From the NCBI RefSeq assembly GCF_009882985.1, contig NZ_WTUZ01000038.1, forward strand, positions 1 through 64,000: a stretch of 64,000 nt of DNA, in the 5' to 3' direction. The notes beneath the pieces are model-generated. The model made no database searches and was not told where the DNA came from. It was given only the letters and a program-made list of their open reading frames with translations. This DNA comes from Paenibacillus silvestris (GTDB lineage: Bacteria > Bacillota > Bacilli > Paenibacillales > NBRC-103111). Below, in pieces: positions 1-9,528 of the stretch (its first letter is position 1; each line of letters starts with the position of its first letter). The position numbers and the translations under genes are program-made.

Positions 1-77
1 AGTGCTCCGCTCGACTTGCATGTATTAGGCACGCCGCCAGCGTTCGTCCTGAGCCAGGATCAAACTCTCCATAGTAG
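1..77 (-). rRNA. 16S ribosomal RNA gene, 5' end only (truncated by window edge)
   Basis: Read on the minus strand, positions 70-49 give GGAGAGTTTGATCCTGGCTC, the universal bacterial 16S 5' region (27F primer site), followed by the usual Firmicute continuation up to the ..TGCAAGTCGAGCGGAG.. stretch at the window edge. Only about the first 77 nt of the mature RNA are present; the rest of the rrn operon lies to the left. The exact mature 5' end (about 77) is placed by comparison with the known Bacillus 16S start and could be off by a few bases. Confidence 0.97.
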
Positions 78-160
78 AAAAGCTTAATTGTACTCATTGA
101 CTTGCTAGCGAGATTATTCATCTCTTTATAGTCGATTACTCGACTGTGCTTACTCACTCG

Positions 161-181
161 TTGTTCAGTTTTCAAAGATCA
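161..181 (-). promoter_or_regulatory. rRNA leader boxA-like conserved element
   Basis: The minus strand reads TGATCTTTGAAAACTGAACA, the conserved leader block seen upstream of 16S genes in Bacilli (boxA/antitermination and RNase III processing region). A small hairpin with 6-bp arms AGTCGA/TCGACT (130-145) lies between it and the 16S start. Known family feature; the processing role is not tested here. Confidence 0.75.
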
Positions 182-223
182 ATTTCTTTCGTTCTCTGCC
201 GCGTTACCGAAGCAGCGAGAAGT

Positions 224-252
224 AATATACCATGTAAGAATTTCAATTGCAA
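224..252 (-). promoter_or_regulatory. rRNA operon promoter (sigma-A type)
   Basis: Minus strand: -35 TTGCAA (247-252), exactly 17 nt spacer, -10 TATATT (224-229). Upstream is an A-rich stretch (GTTGAAAAAAACAC, about 253-266) resembling an UP element. It lies about 150 nt upstream of the mature 16S end, as expected for an rrn P2 promoter. The rest of 253-489 is AT-rich and shows no gene; a further upstream promoter is possible but I could not identify one. Confidence 0.8.
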
Positions 253-489
253 GTGTTTTTTTCAACCATTTTTCAAGTTCTCAACATGTATAGTTTAACG
301 ATTAGTCTGACTATTTCATGCTGACCTATAAACGCGCTATATGAATTAAACTCGTTATTCATCCGCGTTAAATGGTGGATTTGCAATATACCATGCATGA
401 TAACTGAAATGCAATGTTTTATTTTTCCAATATAAATATATATTCACTCTTTCCTATACTTTGAAGTGCATCCTCTTTGTTGAATCCAG

Positions 490-813
490 TTAGACAGGTA
501 ATTTTTTTCTTTTTAATCGTAGAATGCATACGTCAATCAAAAAACCTAATAGGAAGTAAAACAACATATAAACGCAGTAGGATAAAAACGTTAACTGCAA
601 AAGGAAACTACTACTTGCTTTCCACTTATTGTTATCATAATTAAAAATCATGTGTCTTATTGATTCAATATCGCCAAGAGCATTTATTGGAGGAGTAATT
701 CTAATCCATGCATTAGATAATTCACTGCCCAGGTAATCACTTAGGCAAACACTGAAACTTAAAATAGAAAGCCAGAATGAAACGCTTTTCAAAAATGCCA
801 ACAAGATCACCAT
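490..813 (-). CDS. small hypothetical membrane protein
   Basis: A 107-residue reading frame with two hydrophobic stretches, roughly residues 2-25 and 70-95, separated by a polar segment (about 28-68) and ending in a basic tail (RLKRKKLPV). This is consistent with a two-pass membrane protein with cytoplasmic ends. I do not recognise a family. The ATG at 813 is preceded only by a weak ribosome site (AAACGG), and the region is AT-rich, unlike the longer genes nearby. It stands alone between the rRNA promoter region and the SLH gene's terminator. It may be a real orphan gene or a decayed one. Confidence 0.45.
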   Translation of the reverse strand: MVILLAFLKSVSFWLSILSFSVCLSDYLGSELSNAWIRITPPINALGDIESIRHMIFNYDNNKWKASSSFLLQLTFLSYCVYMLFYFLLGFLIDVCILRLKRKKLPV

Positions 814-1013
814 CCGTTTAAAGAATATTTTTTTTCAACTAACCGATGCGATTCAAGTATTATTTCGTTGGTCATTATTGCAAGTACCCCCATCCGAATT
901 TGTTGTTCTAAGAATGATATATTCGCGAAATGATTGAACTATCCTGTACGTTTGAGTGAAAGCCTTTTTTAAAAACTTAAGTTGCTACTTCAAAACTTTA
1001 ATCTCTCCTGACA

Positions 1014-1078
1014 ACAAAAAAAGCCCCGGACCGCGTCCTGCCGCTCCATAAAGGAACTTCAGGCTCGCGATCCGAGAC
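1014..1078 (-). terminator. rho-independent terminator of the CehA/SLH gene
   Basis: Downstream of the stop at 1096 the minus strand can fold an extended imperfect hairpin: CGGA/TCCG and CGCG/CGCG arms separated by one mismatch, with an inner CCTG/CAGG stem. It is followed by a run of T's (A-run at 1014-1021 on the plus strand). The interval 814-1013 contains no gene I can support. Confidence 0.6.
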
Positions 1079-1095
1079 TTTATTCAGCTTGCCTA

Positions 1096-4000
1096 TTACT
1101 TTTTGATCGATTTCATGATCACAGTAACGGCTTCAGCACGCGTAGCGTTCGCTTGCGGCTTGAATGAACCGTCGCTATAGCCGTCGATCACATGGCTAGC
1201 CGATGCAGAAGCAACGGCGCTTAGTGCCCATTCGGAGATCGTTGTGCGATCCGTGAATGTATGGCCTGCCGATGCTGCAGGCAGCTTGGCTGCACGTACG
1301 ATCATTACCGCCATTTGCTCGCGGGTGATTTGATCATCCGGTCCAAAGGAGCTATCGCTGTAGCCGGAGATGATGTCATAGGCTGCCGCTGTTTCAATTG
1401 CTTTGCGAGCCCAGTGATTGTTCGTGTCGGCAAAACCTTTGCCGCTTTTCTCTTGAAGCTTGAATGCTTTGACAAGAATCGATGCAAATTCCGCACGGGT
1501 AATCGTACGATCCGGCCCGAAAGTACCGTTAGGATAGCCCTCGATCGCTCCGGCTTGAATGAGCTCGCGAATATTCGCTTCCGCCCAATGGCCGGCGATA
1601 TCGGACAAGTTACCTTTACCTGTAGAACCGGTATTCGTTGGATCCGTCGGTTGCTTATCTGTTGCCAATACGGCGAATTTCGTGAAGTGGTTGACTATAC
1701 CACTAACCATAGCCTTGTCTTTATCAATGCTTGGGTTGCTGAGTGCATGCCACTTCTTCGCAGTCTCATCGTACCAGTAGACTGCCACGTCAGACTTAGT
1801 CAGATCTACCTTCGCCGGGTCAAACGGCAAACTAATCGTTAGATTAGCAGTGAAATTACCTGTCAAATCTTTCTTGATCTCAAACACATCGCTGATTAGC
1901 TTACCAGATGCGTCTTTTAGCATTTCATCGGTATTTGTTACTTTCTCAACCGTTACCCGGAAATCCTTGCTAGCTGCTCCAACTGGAATCACGATCATCA
2001 CACCGTTGTCCTTCACCGTTCCTCCGTTAGTAGAGGAGATCAGAGTGCCGCTAGGAGCGGATCCACCTCCAGAGGATGGGGTGTCGCTAGACTGTCGATC
2101 TGCTCTAGTAATTTGAAGCTTGTATTCCTTCTGTGTCGTTCCATCTTGAGCTGTCACGTTTATCGTGATTATGTTCAAGCCCACGGAAAGATTAACTAGT
2201 TTATTGCTTGCCGCTTCACCATTGATTTCCACAATAGCATTGGCATCTTCTGCTGCTGCACTTACTGTAGCGCTGTTTATGCTATTGTCCACGTTAGCCG
2301 AATACTCGGTTTGGTTTGACGTGAGGCTGATAGTCGAATTGTCCAGCTTCAGCGATGCAAGGTTGGCATTCGTACTGGCCGCAGCATTGACTGTTAGCAT
2401 GTATGCATTGGTTAGTACGCCATATGTTGCTGTAATCACAGTCTGACCTTTGTTGATTGCGGTGATTTGCCCGCTCGTACTGTCGATTCCTGCAACCGCC
2501 GTGATGCTGCTCGTAAAGATAACTCCCGATGTCGCATCTAGCTTCGTAGTACCGTATGTTGCTTCAGCAACAGAGTTCTCGCCTACGTTCATTGTCAACG
2601 GACCATTAATCGTTAATCGTACTTCTGAAACAATTGAATTGTTAAATGTTACAGTTGCTGTTGCCAATGCACTCACTTGCTCATCTGCTTGCGTTTGCGT
2701 CGCATTCGCATCCGATTGTACGGCTAAGGCAGCTGTAATGGCATTTTGAAGCGCATCGTGACCCTCTTGAGATACATTGCCATTAGCTGTACCTACCGTT
2801 TTGCTTACGAGTAGCGTCTGCGCACTAGTAATTGCTGTGTTTAATACGGTTTTATCCACAGTTAATGAAACGTTCAAGATCTCGGAACGGTCTCTGACTC
2901 TGATTCTCGGGTGCATATCCGAATCGCTGGAAACCTCGCCGATAGAAGCCAAACCGACTATGGAAACATTGGCTCCGTCTGTAACGAACGGAAGCGCTGT
3001 TCCCATTGTAATATATCCGTTAATGAATACAATTGCCGGGCCAGATCCATCGTTAATCGTAAATTGGTTAATGGTTCCGTCCGTGTCTTTATAAATATTT
3101 GACACGACGCCCTGTGTTTTCACCAAAAGTCCAGTATTTGCGGATGACATGGAAACTGCTGTCGTAAGAGTAGTAGGCGCGAATTTTTGGATACTTGGAT
3201 CCAAAACAGTCATTTTGCTGACCGTCAACTCTACTTCACCTTGATAATGCGTGATCTTACCTTCAAACCTTGCCTTTTGTCCTTCCTGTATGCCTGAAGC
3301 AACCGGGAATAGATTGATGCCACCCGTTGCGTCCTGCGCATAAATAGAGTCGAAAAAGCCTTTATTTGTATCAGGATTCGTGCTTTGAGTATTTACCTCA
3401 CTCGTCGCTGTTGCTTCAATGATGACATCTGTCCCATCCGGCAGATTCTTGGCGTTGGCAATGGTTGTAATCGTCATCGGATTAACCATTTTATAAAGAT
3501 TATCCATTAAATTGTAATTGGCATAAGGCAATGTCCCTGCATTGTCCAAAGTTACTTGTATTTCGAAATTACTCATGAATGATCCGCCGGCAACGACGAC
3601 AAGAGAAGTCTTACCGTTCGAATGCATAACAGTTTCAGATGCCGCCAGCAGTTTTTCTTCCGGGCTTGTTGCAACCTTGCTGTTTGGATTTACATATTTC
3701 GGTATATAAAGTCCTTGTGAATTACTTATTCCCTTATCGGTTTTATTCGTTCCGACTGTAACGTATTGAAAAGTATCCTTGGTCGCCCCGTACCCAAAGT
3801 TGTCATTGTCAGTTTCAGCCGAATACGTGCTTGGGAAACCAAAAACAAGTGGGCTGACCGTTGTCGGCAGCGTTGAGGTTCTCTCTCCTGTAGCCGGGTC
3901 TACAGCGTAAATGGTTGAGCCTGAGTATTGGCTGTAGGTCTGCCCGTCGACGACGCCTTGCAGCAACGGATTAGCCATGTTGAACTCTGTCGGATACAAC

Positions 4001-7000
4001 CTGTATGGTTGTCCTCCATTTTTATCATCGTCCATCACCTCATCGTCGCCTTCGCGCAGCGTGGAGCCGATGGCTGTCAGGACATCGTTCTGCAGCTCGG
4101 ACATATGTTTCTTCGGCGAAGACGGATCCGTGTTTGTGGATTCACCAAAGTCCGCGATATTTCCGAAGACAAGCGTGTTTCCGTTTTCCGAGAATGCTTT
4201 CAACGCCGCAACTTCTGCCGACGTGTAATTTGCCGGAGTCGGCCATGCGGTAACGCTTTTTCTTGACGGTGCATTCAAAATGATCATTTTGTATTTAGGA
4301 TTGCTGGTAGCAGCAATTAATTCCGCCGACGTTTTCAATTGTACAACTCTCACACTGTTTGCACCCGCGAGAGTCATCATATTGGCCATTGTATCCGGAT
4401 AGCTGCCTCCGCTGACGTACTCATTGCCGTGTGAGGCGTCAAGCCCGACATAAGACACGGAGTTGATATCTACGACCTTCATCGTATTGGTCCCCGTATA
4501 AGTCTTATCGACGCCGTTCACCGTAAGTACAGCGCTAATCGTGACTGTTTTGGTTCCGGGGGTTGTCGGTGTATAGCTGAATTCATGCTTTGCGACACCG
4601 GAAGACGCGATGTTTGTGCCGGGAGTATACGTTTTGTTGGCTCCCGAATCTCCGTCTACGGTATAAGAAATAGACTTAAGTGTGACGGGCGTGCTTTCAT
4701 TATTGAAGAAATTTGTTGTTACATTCAACGCCTCTGTTGTAACAGGCATGACGGAACTGTTGGTTACCGAGGTAATTCCGACCTTCGGCGCTGAACCAAG
4801 CCATATCGGCGCAGTGACAGCTACGAAACCTTGGTTGTCCGTGATGATCGCGAAGTAATAGCCGGCAGCAGGCGCCGTCATTGAATAGGTGTAATTAACG
4901 TTACTGGTTCCTACAGGATACGTCTGCTGATCTACAATTTTTCCTCCGTAGCTTATCAGCTTAACAGATGCGATATTACTAGTCGCTACGCCTGGATTTT
5001 TATTGGCTGCTGTTACCGTAATGTTTGCGGTCGCAGGGGGAGCATTCAAAATAGCACCCATGCTATAGCTGTTCGTCCCGTCGGACAGATGATAGGTGAC
5101 ATCCAAATCCCTGTTTTCTGTCGACCATACCGAACGGTCGTGCAGCGCCGTATAAATTCCGCTCAATGTAAAATCGTTCGTATAAACGACCGTTGCAGCG
5201 GTATTCGATGTTCCCCAACCCTTTTTATGATTATCGCCGTTATTGGTCGGGGCTACGTGCCAGCCTTTGTCTAATGCCAGAATGAATTGGTCGACAGATC
5301 GGAAGTACCCGCCTGAGCCGATGGCGCCCTCGCCGTTACCTGCTTCAACAAGAGTGACTTTATCGTCAATCGCATTGTTATGATAACCAAAATCTGCAAA
5401 GTTACCGAATGTAGCTCCCGGATGATTCAACTGTGAAATGGAGCCCGGCGTACTCTGAAGCATTTGATAATAGGTTTGAAGACCACCATCATTTGTTTTG
5501 TTATTTAAAGTCGCGTTGTTGCGGCTGACAAAACCTGTTGTGTTAAACGTATTCATGTGCCCTGGACCGCCGGACCATGTCATCTCATAACCGTAGTCGG
5601 TCACGTATGCAGAAGTAGCTGCGTCCATCGCCGCCTTTTTGCCGGCAAGCCAAGGGGCGTTGGTTGTGTTGTAATTATTAATATTTTGATCATTGGCGAC
5701 GTTGTAAGTTGCTGAATCGTAAGAGTTCGAGTGGTCTGTTACGATAAAGAAGTCAAATTTGCCCTGGTCTCTTGCATACGTGAACGCCTCTGGCAAGGTT
5801 CCTTGACCGTCTGAGTTCATCGTATGCGCGTGAAGGGATCCGTAATAGTTCTTTTCCCCACCGACTTCTTTCTTGGCTGTATATGAGAAATTCTCAGAAG
5901 CACTGTCCAAATAGTTTTGAAGTGTTGACTTTGCAGCTATTCTTACCGGGAAGTACGAGGCATCCAATGTGATAGGAACCGTATAGATTTGATTGGCTGT
6001 TCCCACCAGAGTACCGTCTGTGGAAGAAAAGGAATTTTTGTATACCGAATAAATGATTGTTGAATCCGCCGTTGCTGATGATAATGTGATAGGTGTTGCG
6101 GGATTAATTGCAGAGCTCCCTGGGCTTGCTAATACTTTTGCGACCTGGCTTTGTGTATAGGTAAAAGTTTGAGTCGCCGTTGTATAGGTGCCGTCTGACG
6201 CTGATGCTGTAATCGTTGCTGTTCCGTTTTGGAAGGCATCAACTGTAATATCAACGGAATTTGTTGTACTAATTACAGGGGCGCCTCCATTTAAGCTATA
6301 AGTTATTATCGCGCCTGTTGTTGTTGTGGCAAGCGTCACCTTGGAATTAAGCGGGATCGCCGTTCCGATAGGCGCGCTAGGTGTTATAAACTCAACGGTC
6401 GGCGCTGCAACAGCGATGAGATCAGCAACATTTGTAGAAAGCAGCTGTGCGCCGTTGAAATAACTGGCTATGGACCTTGTAATGTTAACATAGCTTCCTG
6501 AAACGCCAACTGCACTAGTAATACCATTACTGCGCAATGTCGTTTGTATACCTGCTTGGCTTACTGTGTGATTATAAAGAGTTCCTGGAGTTGTTCCAGC
6601 GACCGTGTTGAGCTTTACCGTATCGAAGGAAACCAACATGCCTTCGTATGTTCGGTCAGCAAGCTGGCTGAACATGATTTTGGTCGGAGTTGGAAGAGTC
6701 GGGCTAGCGTTGCGTACAACAATGTTCGTTGTTACATCATCTGGAACAATCTCCATCAAGCCGTTATAAAGCGTTGCTTTCCCATAGACATAGATTTCTT
6801 TGCCTACATAGGAGGAGATATTTGCGCTGGATTTAAAAATAACGAGACCGCTGCCGGCATTCATACCGTCTTGCACGTACAGAGTATTAGTGGCAGTTGA
6901 GTACGTACCGATGCCTTTTACCCAGGCATATTTCCCAGCATCAAGCTTTTTCGCATCAGCATTCGATGTGATGGTTTGCTGATTAAAGGAAAATGTAACC

Positions 7001-7965
7001 GCATCGGATGGCAGAAGCATCGTCGGCGACTTCGCTACAGCCTTCACGACAAACGGATTCGTTCCTGTAAAACCGCCTTCGGAAAGAGCTGTAAAAGGCG
7101 CTGAGTATAATTTTGTGGAACCGCCAACTGTTGTCGCTGGAGTTGTACCATCTGTTGTGTAAAAAATTTGTGCGTTAGTATCTGTATTAGCTAAAGTAAT
7201 AGGCGTAACATCTAATATCGCACCAGTTGTATCTGGCGACGCTGTTACGGCAGGTGTAGTATAGGCAGGATCCTTGGCTCCGTAGAGTTGAAGCCCGTTA
7301 ACTGTGTAGGTACCACCTGTGCCAATTGCACCATTTCCTTCAGAAGTATCCGATTTCTGAATCATTCTGATATATAACGTATTTTGATTCGCTGCCTCTG
7401 CCGGCAAAGTCATACCAAATTGTTCGAGAGACGTGCTCTCGATTTTAACGGTATAGCCTGTATCTGCAACTTTATTTCCGAATACAGTCCAGCTTGTTCC
7501 GTCAGTACTCCACTCTGTATTAAGATCACGAGGACCTGTGGCTGAAGAACGTGTGCCATAATTAAAAATCAGATCCTTAAATCCAACGGTGGAAGTCTTA
7601 ATGTACCAATATCCTTTATCCGTCTGTCCACTGAAATTAGCGTTTGAGATCCCTCCAGTAGCATAGCTTAATCCTGAAGTTACTTGGGCGTTACTTTTAA
7701 ATAATTGCAAAGTTGAACTTGAATTGGAATAATAACCGCTTGTTGCTGCAAAGCTTGGCGCCGCAGCAGTAACTTGTGCAGCACTGGTATAGTTCCAGGT
7801 TGCAATATCCGTTTTTCCCACGACACTTTGCGGTGGATTTTCAACAGAATTGCTTCCGCTAATTGCGGCGAATGCTGTTGTTGCTGGCAATGCAGGCGAT
7901 ATCATGTTCACTAATAGTAAACTTGACATGCCTATACGCCACAGCGCTTTTTTTAATGCTTTCAT
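1096..7965 (-). CDS. giant S-layer-anchored protein with CehA/PHP metallophosphoesterase domain
   Basis: 2289 residues with a signal peptide (about 1-33, ending AFA). Domains in order: a beta-sandwich; a chitobiase-like C-terminal fold (YTTDGTTP, about 270); an OB-fold (about 340-440); a second chitobiase-like/Big region; a PHP/CehA metallohydrolase at about 700-1000 (HAHTMNSDG, TDHSNS, QLNHPG, GDNHKKGWG); a GATase-like/Rossmann-type segment (about 1175-1480); another OB-fold (about 1490-1590); a FIVAR-like helical stretch (about 1690-1770); Big_2 and cadherin-like sandwich domains (about 1780-1945); and three SLH repeats (about 2125-2289). Known role of SLH domains: non-covalent binding to secondary cell wall polymer, so the protein is probably displayed on the surface. 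The PHP core suggests hydrolysis of phosphoester bonds; the substrate is unknown. RBS AAGGAG lies 9 nt upstream of the ATG. It has its own terminator and appears monocistronic. Confidence 0.93.
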   Translation of the reverse strand: MKALKKALWRIGMSSLLLVNMISPALPATTAFAAISGSNSVENPPQSVVGKTDIATWNYTSAAQVTAAAPSFAATSGYYSNSSSTLQLFKSNAQVTSGLSYATGGISNANFSGQTDKGYWYIKTSTVGFKDLIFNYGTRSSATGPRDLNTEWSTDGTSWTVFGNKVADTGYTVKIESTSLEQFGMTLPAEAANQNTLYIRMIQKSDTSEGNGAIGTGGTYTVNGLQLYGAKDPAYTTPAVTASPDTTGAILDVTPITLANTDTNAQIFYTTDGTTPATTVGGSTKLYSAPFTALSEGGFTGTNPFVVKAVAKSPTMLLPSDAVTFSFNQQTITSNADAKKLDAGKYAWVKGIGTYSTATNTLYVQDGMNAGSGLVIFKSSANISSYVGKEIYVYGKATLYNGLMEIVPDDVTTNIVVRNASPTLPTPTKIMFSQLADRTYEGMLVSFDTVKLNTVAGTTPGTLYNHTVSQAGIQTTLRSNGITSAVGVSGSYVNITRSIASYFNGAQLLSTNVADLIAVAAPTVEFITPSAPIGTAIPLNSKVTLATTTTGAIITYSLNGGAPVISTTNSVDITVDAFQNGTATITASASDGTYTTATQTFTYTQSQVAKVLASPGSSAINPATPITLSSATADSTIIYSVYKNSFSSTDGTLVGTANQIYTVPITLDASYFPVRIAAKSTLQNYLDSASENFSYTAKKEVGGEKNYYGSLHAHTMNSDGQGTLPEAFTYARDQGKFDFFIVTDHSNSYDSATYNVANDQNINNYNTTNAPWLAGKKAAMDAATSAYVTDYGYEMTWSGGPGHMNTFNTTGFVSRNNATLNNKTNDGGLQTYYQMLQSTPGSISQLNHPGATFGNFADFGYHNNAIDDKVTLVEAGNGEGAIGSGGYFRSVDQFILALDKGWHVAPTNNGDNHKKGWGTSNTAATVVYTNDFTLSGIYTALHDRSVWSTENRDLDVTYHLSDGTNSYSMGAILNAPPATANITVTAANKNPGVATSNIASVKLISYGGKIVDQQTYPVGTSNVNYTYSMTAPAAGYYFAIITDNQGFVAVTAPIWLGSAPKVGITSVTNSSVMPVTTEALNVTTNFFNNESTPVTLKSISYTVDGDSGANKTYTPGTNIASSGVAKHEFSYTPTTPGTKTVTISAVLTVNGVDKTYTGTNTMKVVDINSVSYVGLDASHGNEYVSGGSYPDTMANMMTLAGANSVRVVQLKTSAELIAATSNPKYKMIILNAPSRKSVTAWPTPANYTSAEVAALKAFSENGNTLVFGNIADFGESTNTDPSSPKKHMSELQNDVLTAIGSTLREGDDEVMDDDKNGGQPYRLYPTEFNMANPLLQGVVDGQTYSQYSGSTIYAVDPATGERTSTLPTTVSPLVFGFPSTYSAETDNDNFGYGATKDTFQYVTVGTNKTDKGISNSQGLYIPKYVNPNSKVATSPEEKLLAASETVMHSNGKTSLVVVAGGSFMSNFEIQVTLDNAGTLPYANYNLMDNLYKMVNPMTITTIANAKNLPDGTDVIIEATATSEVNTQSTNPDTNKGFFDSIYAQDATGGINLFPVASGIQEGQKARFEGKITHYQGEVELTVSKMTVLDPSIQKFAPTTLTTAVSMSSANTGLLVKTQGVVSNIYKDTDGTINQFTINDGSGPAIVFINGYITMGTALPFVTDGANVSIVGLASIGEVSSDSDMHPRIRVRDRSEILNVSLTVDKTVLNTAITSAQTLLVSKTVGTANGNVSQEGHDALQNAITAALAVQSDANATQTQADEQVSALATATVTFNNSIVSEVRLTINGPLTMNVGENSVAEATYGTTKLDATSGVIFTSSITAVAGIDSTSGQITAINKGQTVITATYGVLTNAYMLTVNAAASTNANLASLKLDNSTISLTSNQTEYSANVDNSINSATVSAAAEDANAIVEINGEAASNKLVNLSVGLNIITINVTAQDGTTQKEYKLQITRADRQSSDTPSSGGGSAPSGTLISSTNGGTVKDNGVMIVIPVGAASKDFRVTVEKVTNTDEMLKDASGKLISDVFEIKKDLTGNFTANLTISLPFDPAKVDLTKSDVAVYWYDETAKKWHALSNPSIDKDKAMVSGIVNHFTKFAVLATDKQPTDPTNTGSTGKGNLSDIAGHWAEANIRELIQAGAIEGYPNGTFGPDRTITRAEFASILVKAFKLQEKSGKGFADTNNHWARKAIETAAAYDIISGYSDSSFGPDDQITREQMAVMIVRAAKLPAASAGHTFTDRTTISEWALSAVASASASHVIDGYSDGSFKPQANATRAEAVTVIMKSIKK

Positions 7966-8118
7966 GTCCTCGCTCCTTGTATCAATTTTATTTATTGCAA
8001 AATCTTCGCTTGAAATGAAAGGATCTGAAGTGCCAGCAGGATGTCGAAATGACCCCCGCTTTGTCTTGCTGCCTCTCCGATTGTTTCATTTGTGCAAATA
8101 TTTTAACAAACATGAATG

Positions 8119-8138
8119 GGGACATTATGAAATGTCCC
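8119..8138. promoter_or_regulatory. perfect inverted repeat upstream of the CehA/SLH gene
   Basis: Arms GGGACATT and AATGTCCC (8 bp each, perfect) around a 4-nt loop ATGA, in the 258-bp gap between the HupE-like stop (8224) and the SLH start (7965). No T-run follows on the minus strand, so it is a poor terminator. It could be an operator or an mRNA hairpin for the SLH gene. Nearby (8189-8212) TTAATAATTA occurs twice in tandem. Confidence 0.4.
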
Positions 8139-8223
8139 TATTAGGCCAACTTGTCCTCTCGTTTCCGTGGAAATCTAATTAAACAAGGGTTAATAATTAG
8201 TTAATAATTAATCCAACTAATGA

Positions 8224-9375
8224 TTACACATTAGAAATCACCCGTTCGACAAGCCACAGTCCGCCTAGCACCAGCGCCAGAGCGGAGCAGGCAACGGCAA
8301 CGTGTCTCGCGTGTTTCCAGCGATAAAGAAGAGCTAACGCGGGCAGCACCAGGGCAACGATGATCACTTGAACCGTTTCAATTCCTACATTAAAACTGAT
8401 CAGATCCACCGCCAATTCGCTCTTCGGAATGTCCATTTCTGTCAAGATGTCCGCAAAACCCATCCCATGGATCATTCCGAAGAAGAAGGTCAATACCCAC
8501 CGGTAGCTGACTTTCTTGCGAATCAAATTGTCCATAGCGACATAACATATGCTCAGCGCAATGGCCGGTTCCACAATACGGGAGGAGACATGGATCACAC
8601 CTGTGACTGTCAAGGCCAAAGTAATACTATGCGCAATCGTGAACGCTGTGATCGTCCCCGCATACTGCTTGAACGTTTGTCTTGCGATGAGCAGGGAGAA
8701 TAAGAACAAAAGGTGGTCGTATCCCGATAAGATATGATTCATGCCCAGCACAAAAAAAGACAGCCAGCCGTCCATCGTACTTGACGAAGCTGCCTCCTCA
8801 GGCTCTTGCTGCTGAGGTGTCGCATCGCCCGACTGCAATCCGGCAAAATCATTTTCCGTCATTTGCAGCGTCCAGGTCCGGTTGTTGCCCGAGAGTGCCG
8901 CTGAGCTTTTCTGGGCTCCGTAATAAATCGTCATCAGGTTCACATAGTTGCTCGCTGTGTCGTTCAAATACAATTGATCGGTCAGCTGAATCGACTGGGA
9001 CGATGCTACCGCTGGGAAAGAGACCTTCATAATTGCTCTTTTGCGGTACATACCGAAACTCTCAACTTGGGGCCACACCGCGCTTTCCCCGTTAATTTTC
9101 ACAACGAGGTTGCTCTGCAGGACCGACAACAGCTTCTGATCCACTGCAGCGAATTCTCCTGAATCGAGTGTTCCGTCCTTATTTGTATCGCCCCCCACTA
9201 GCTCTATGACCGATAAGTCATCGAGTGCATAAGTAAGCTCCGTCTTGGATTTATAGAATTCCAATGTCGAATAAGTCGCGCTGTAGGCATGAGCATCCGC
9301 TCGATGTTCAATTGACAGAAGCACGATCAGCGCCATGCAAATTGAGAGAAAGAAACGCCATCGACAAACCGCCAT
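8224..9375 (-). CDS. HupE/UreJ-type membrane protein with N-terminal extracellular EF-hand region
   Basis: 383 residues. A signal peptide (1-28, ending ADA) is followed by an extracytoplasmic domain of about 175 residues with a clear EF-hand calcium loop DTNKDGTLDSGEF at 63-75. The C-terminal half (about 205-380) has six or seven membrane segments with the HupE/UreJ signature region (HILSGYDHLLFLFSLL, FGMIHGMGFA). HupE homologues are linked to nickel or cobalt uptake, but this long version with an N-terminal domain is common in genomes without hydrogenase genes nearby and its substrate is not established. There are no urease or hydrogenase genes in this window. RBS AAGGAGGG lies just upstream of the ATG at 9375. 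Metal or small-solute transport is inference. Confidence 0.85.
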   Translation of the reverse strand: MAVCRWRFFLSICMALIVLLSIEHRADAHAYSATYSTLEFYKSKTELTYALDDLSVIELVGGDTNKDGTLDSGEFAAVDQKLLSVLQSNLVVKINGESAVWPQVESFGMYRKRAIMKVSFPAVASSQSIQLTDQLYLNDTASNYVNLMTIYYGAQKSSAALSGNNRTWTLQMTENDFAGLQSGDATPQQQEPEEAASSSTMDGWLSFFVLGMNHILSGYDHLLFLFSLLIARQTFKQYAGTITAFTIAHSITLALTVTGVIHVSSRIVEPAIALSICYVAMDNLIRKKVSYRWVLTFFFGMIHGMGFADILTEMDIPKSELAVDLISFNVGIETVQVIIVALVLPALALLYRWKHARHVAVACSALALVLGGLWLVERVISNV

Positions 9376-9528
9376 ATATGCCCTCCTTTTCTGTTTCTGC
9401 TTCTAGTTCTGCAGAAATCGGTAGTAGTATTCGATGCCTACCAAATCTATCATTCAATTGTTATATCCAGGTCAATTACTTGTTATTAAATTATTAAGTT
9501 CAATAGAAGAGAACTATTCACTGTCCAA

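Noticed and set aside
1261..6900. Many plus-strand frames inside the CehA/SLH gene
   Set aside because: They lie antisense to a 2289-residue reading frame with clear domains; compositions are those of complementary strands, not proteins.
7850..8182. 110-residue plus-strand frame over the SLH start
   Set aside because: Covers the signal peptide of the SLH gene and its promoter in antisense; no RBS.
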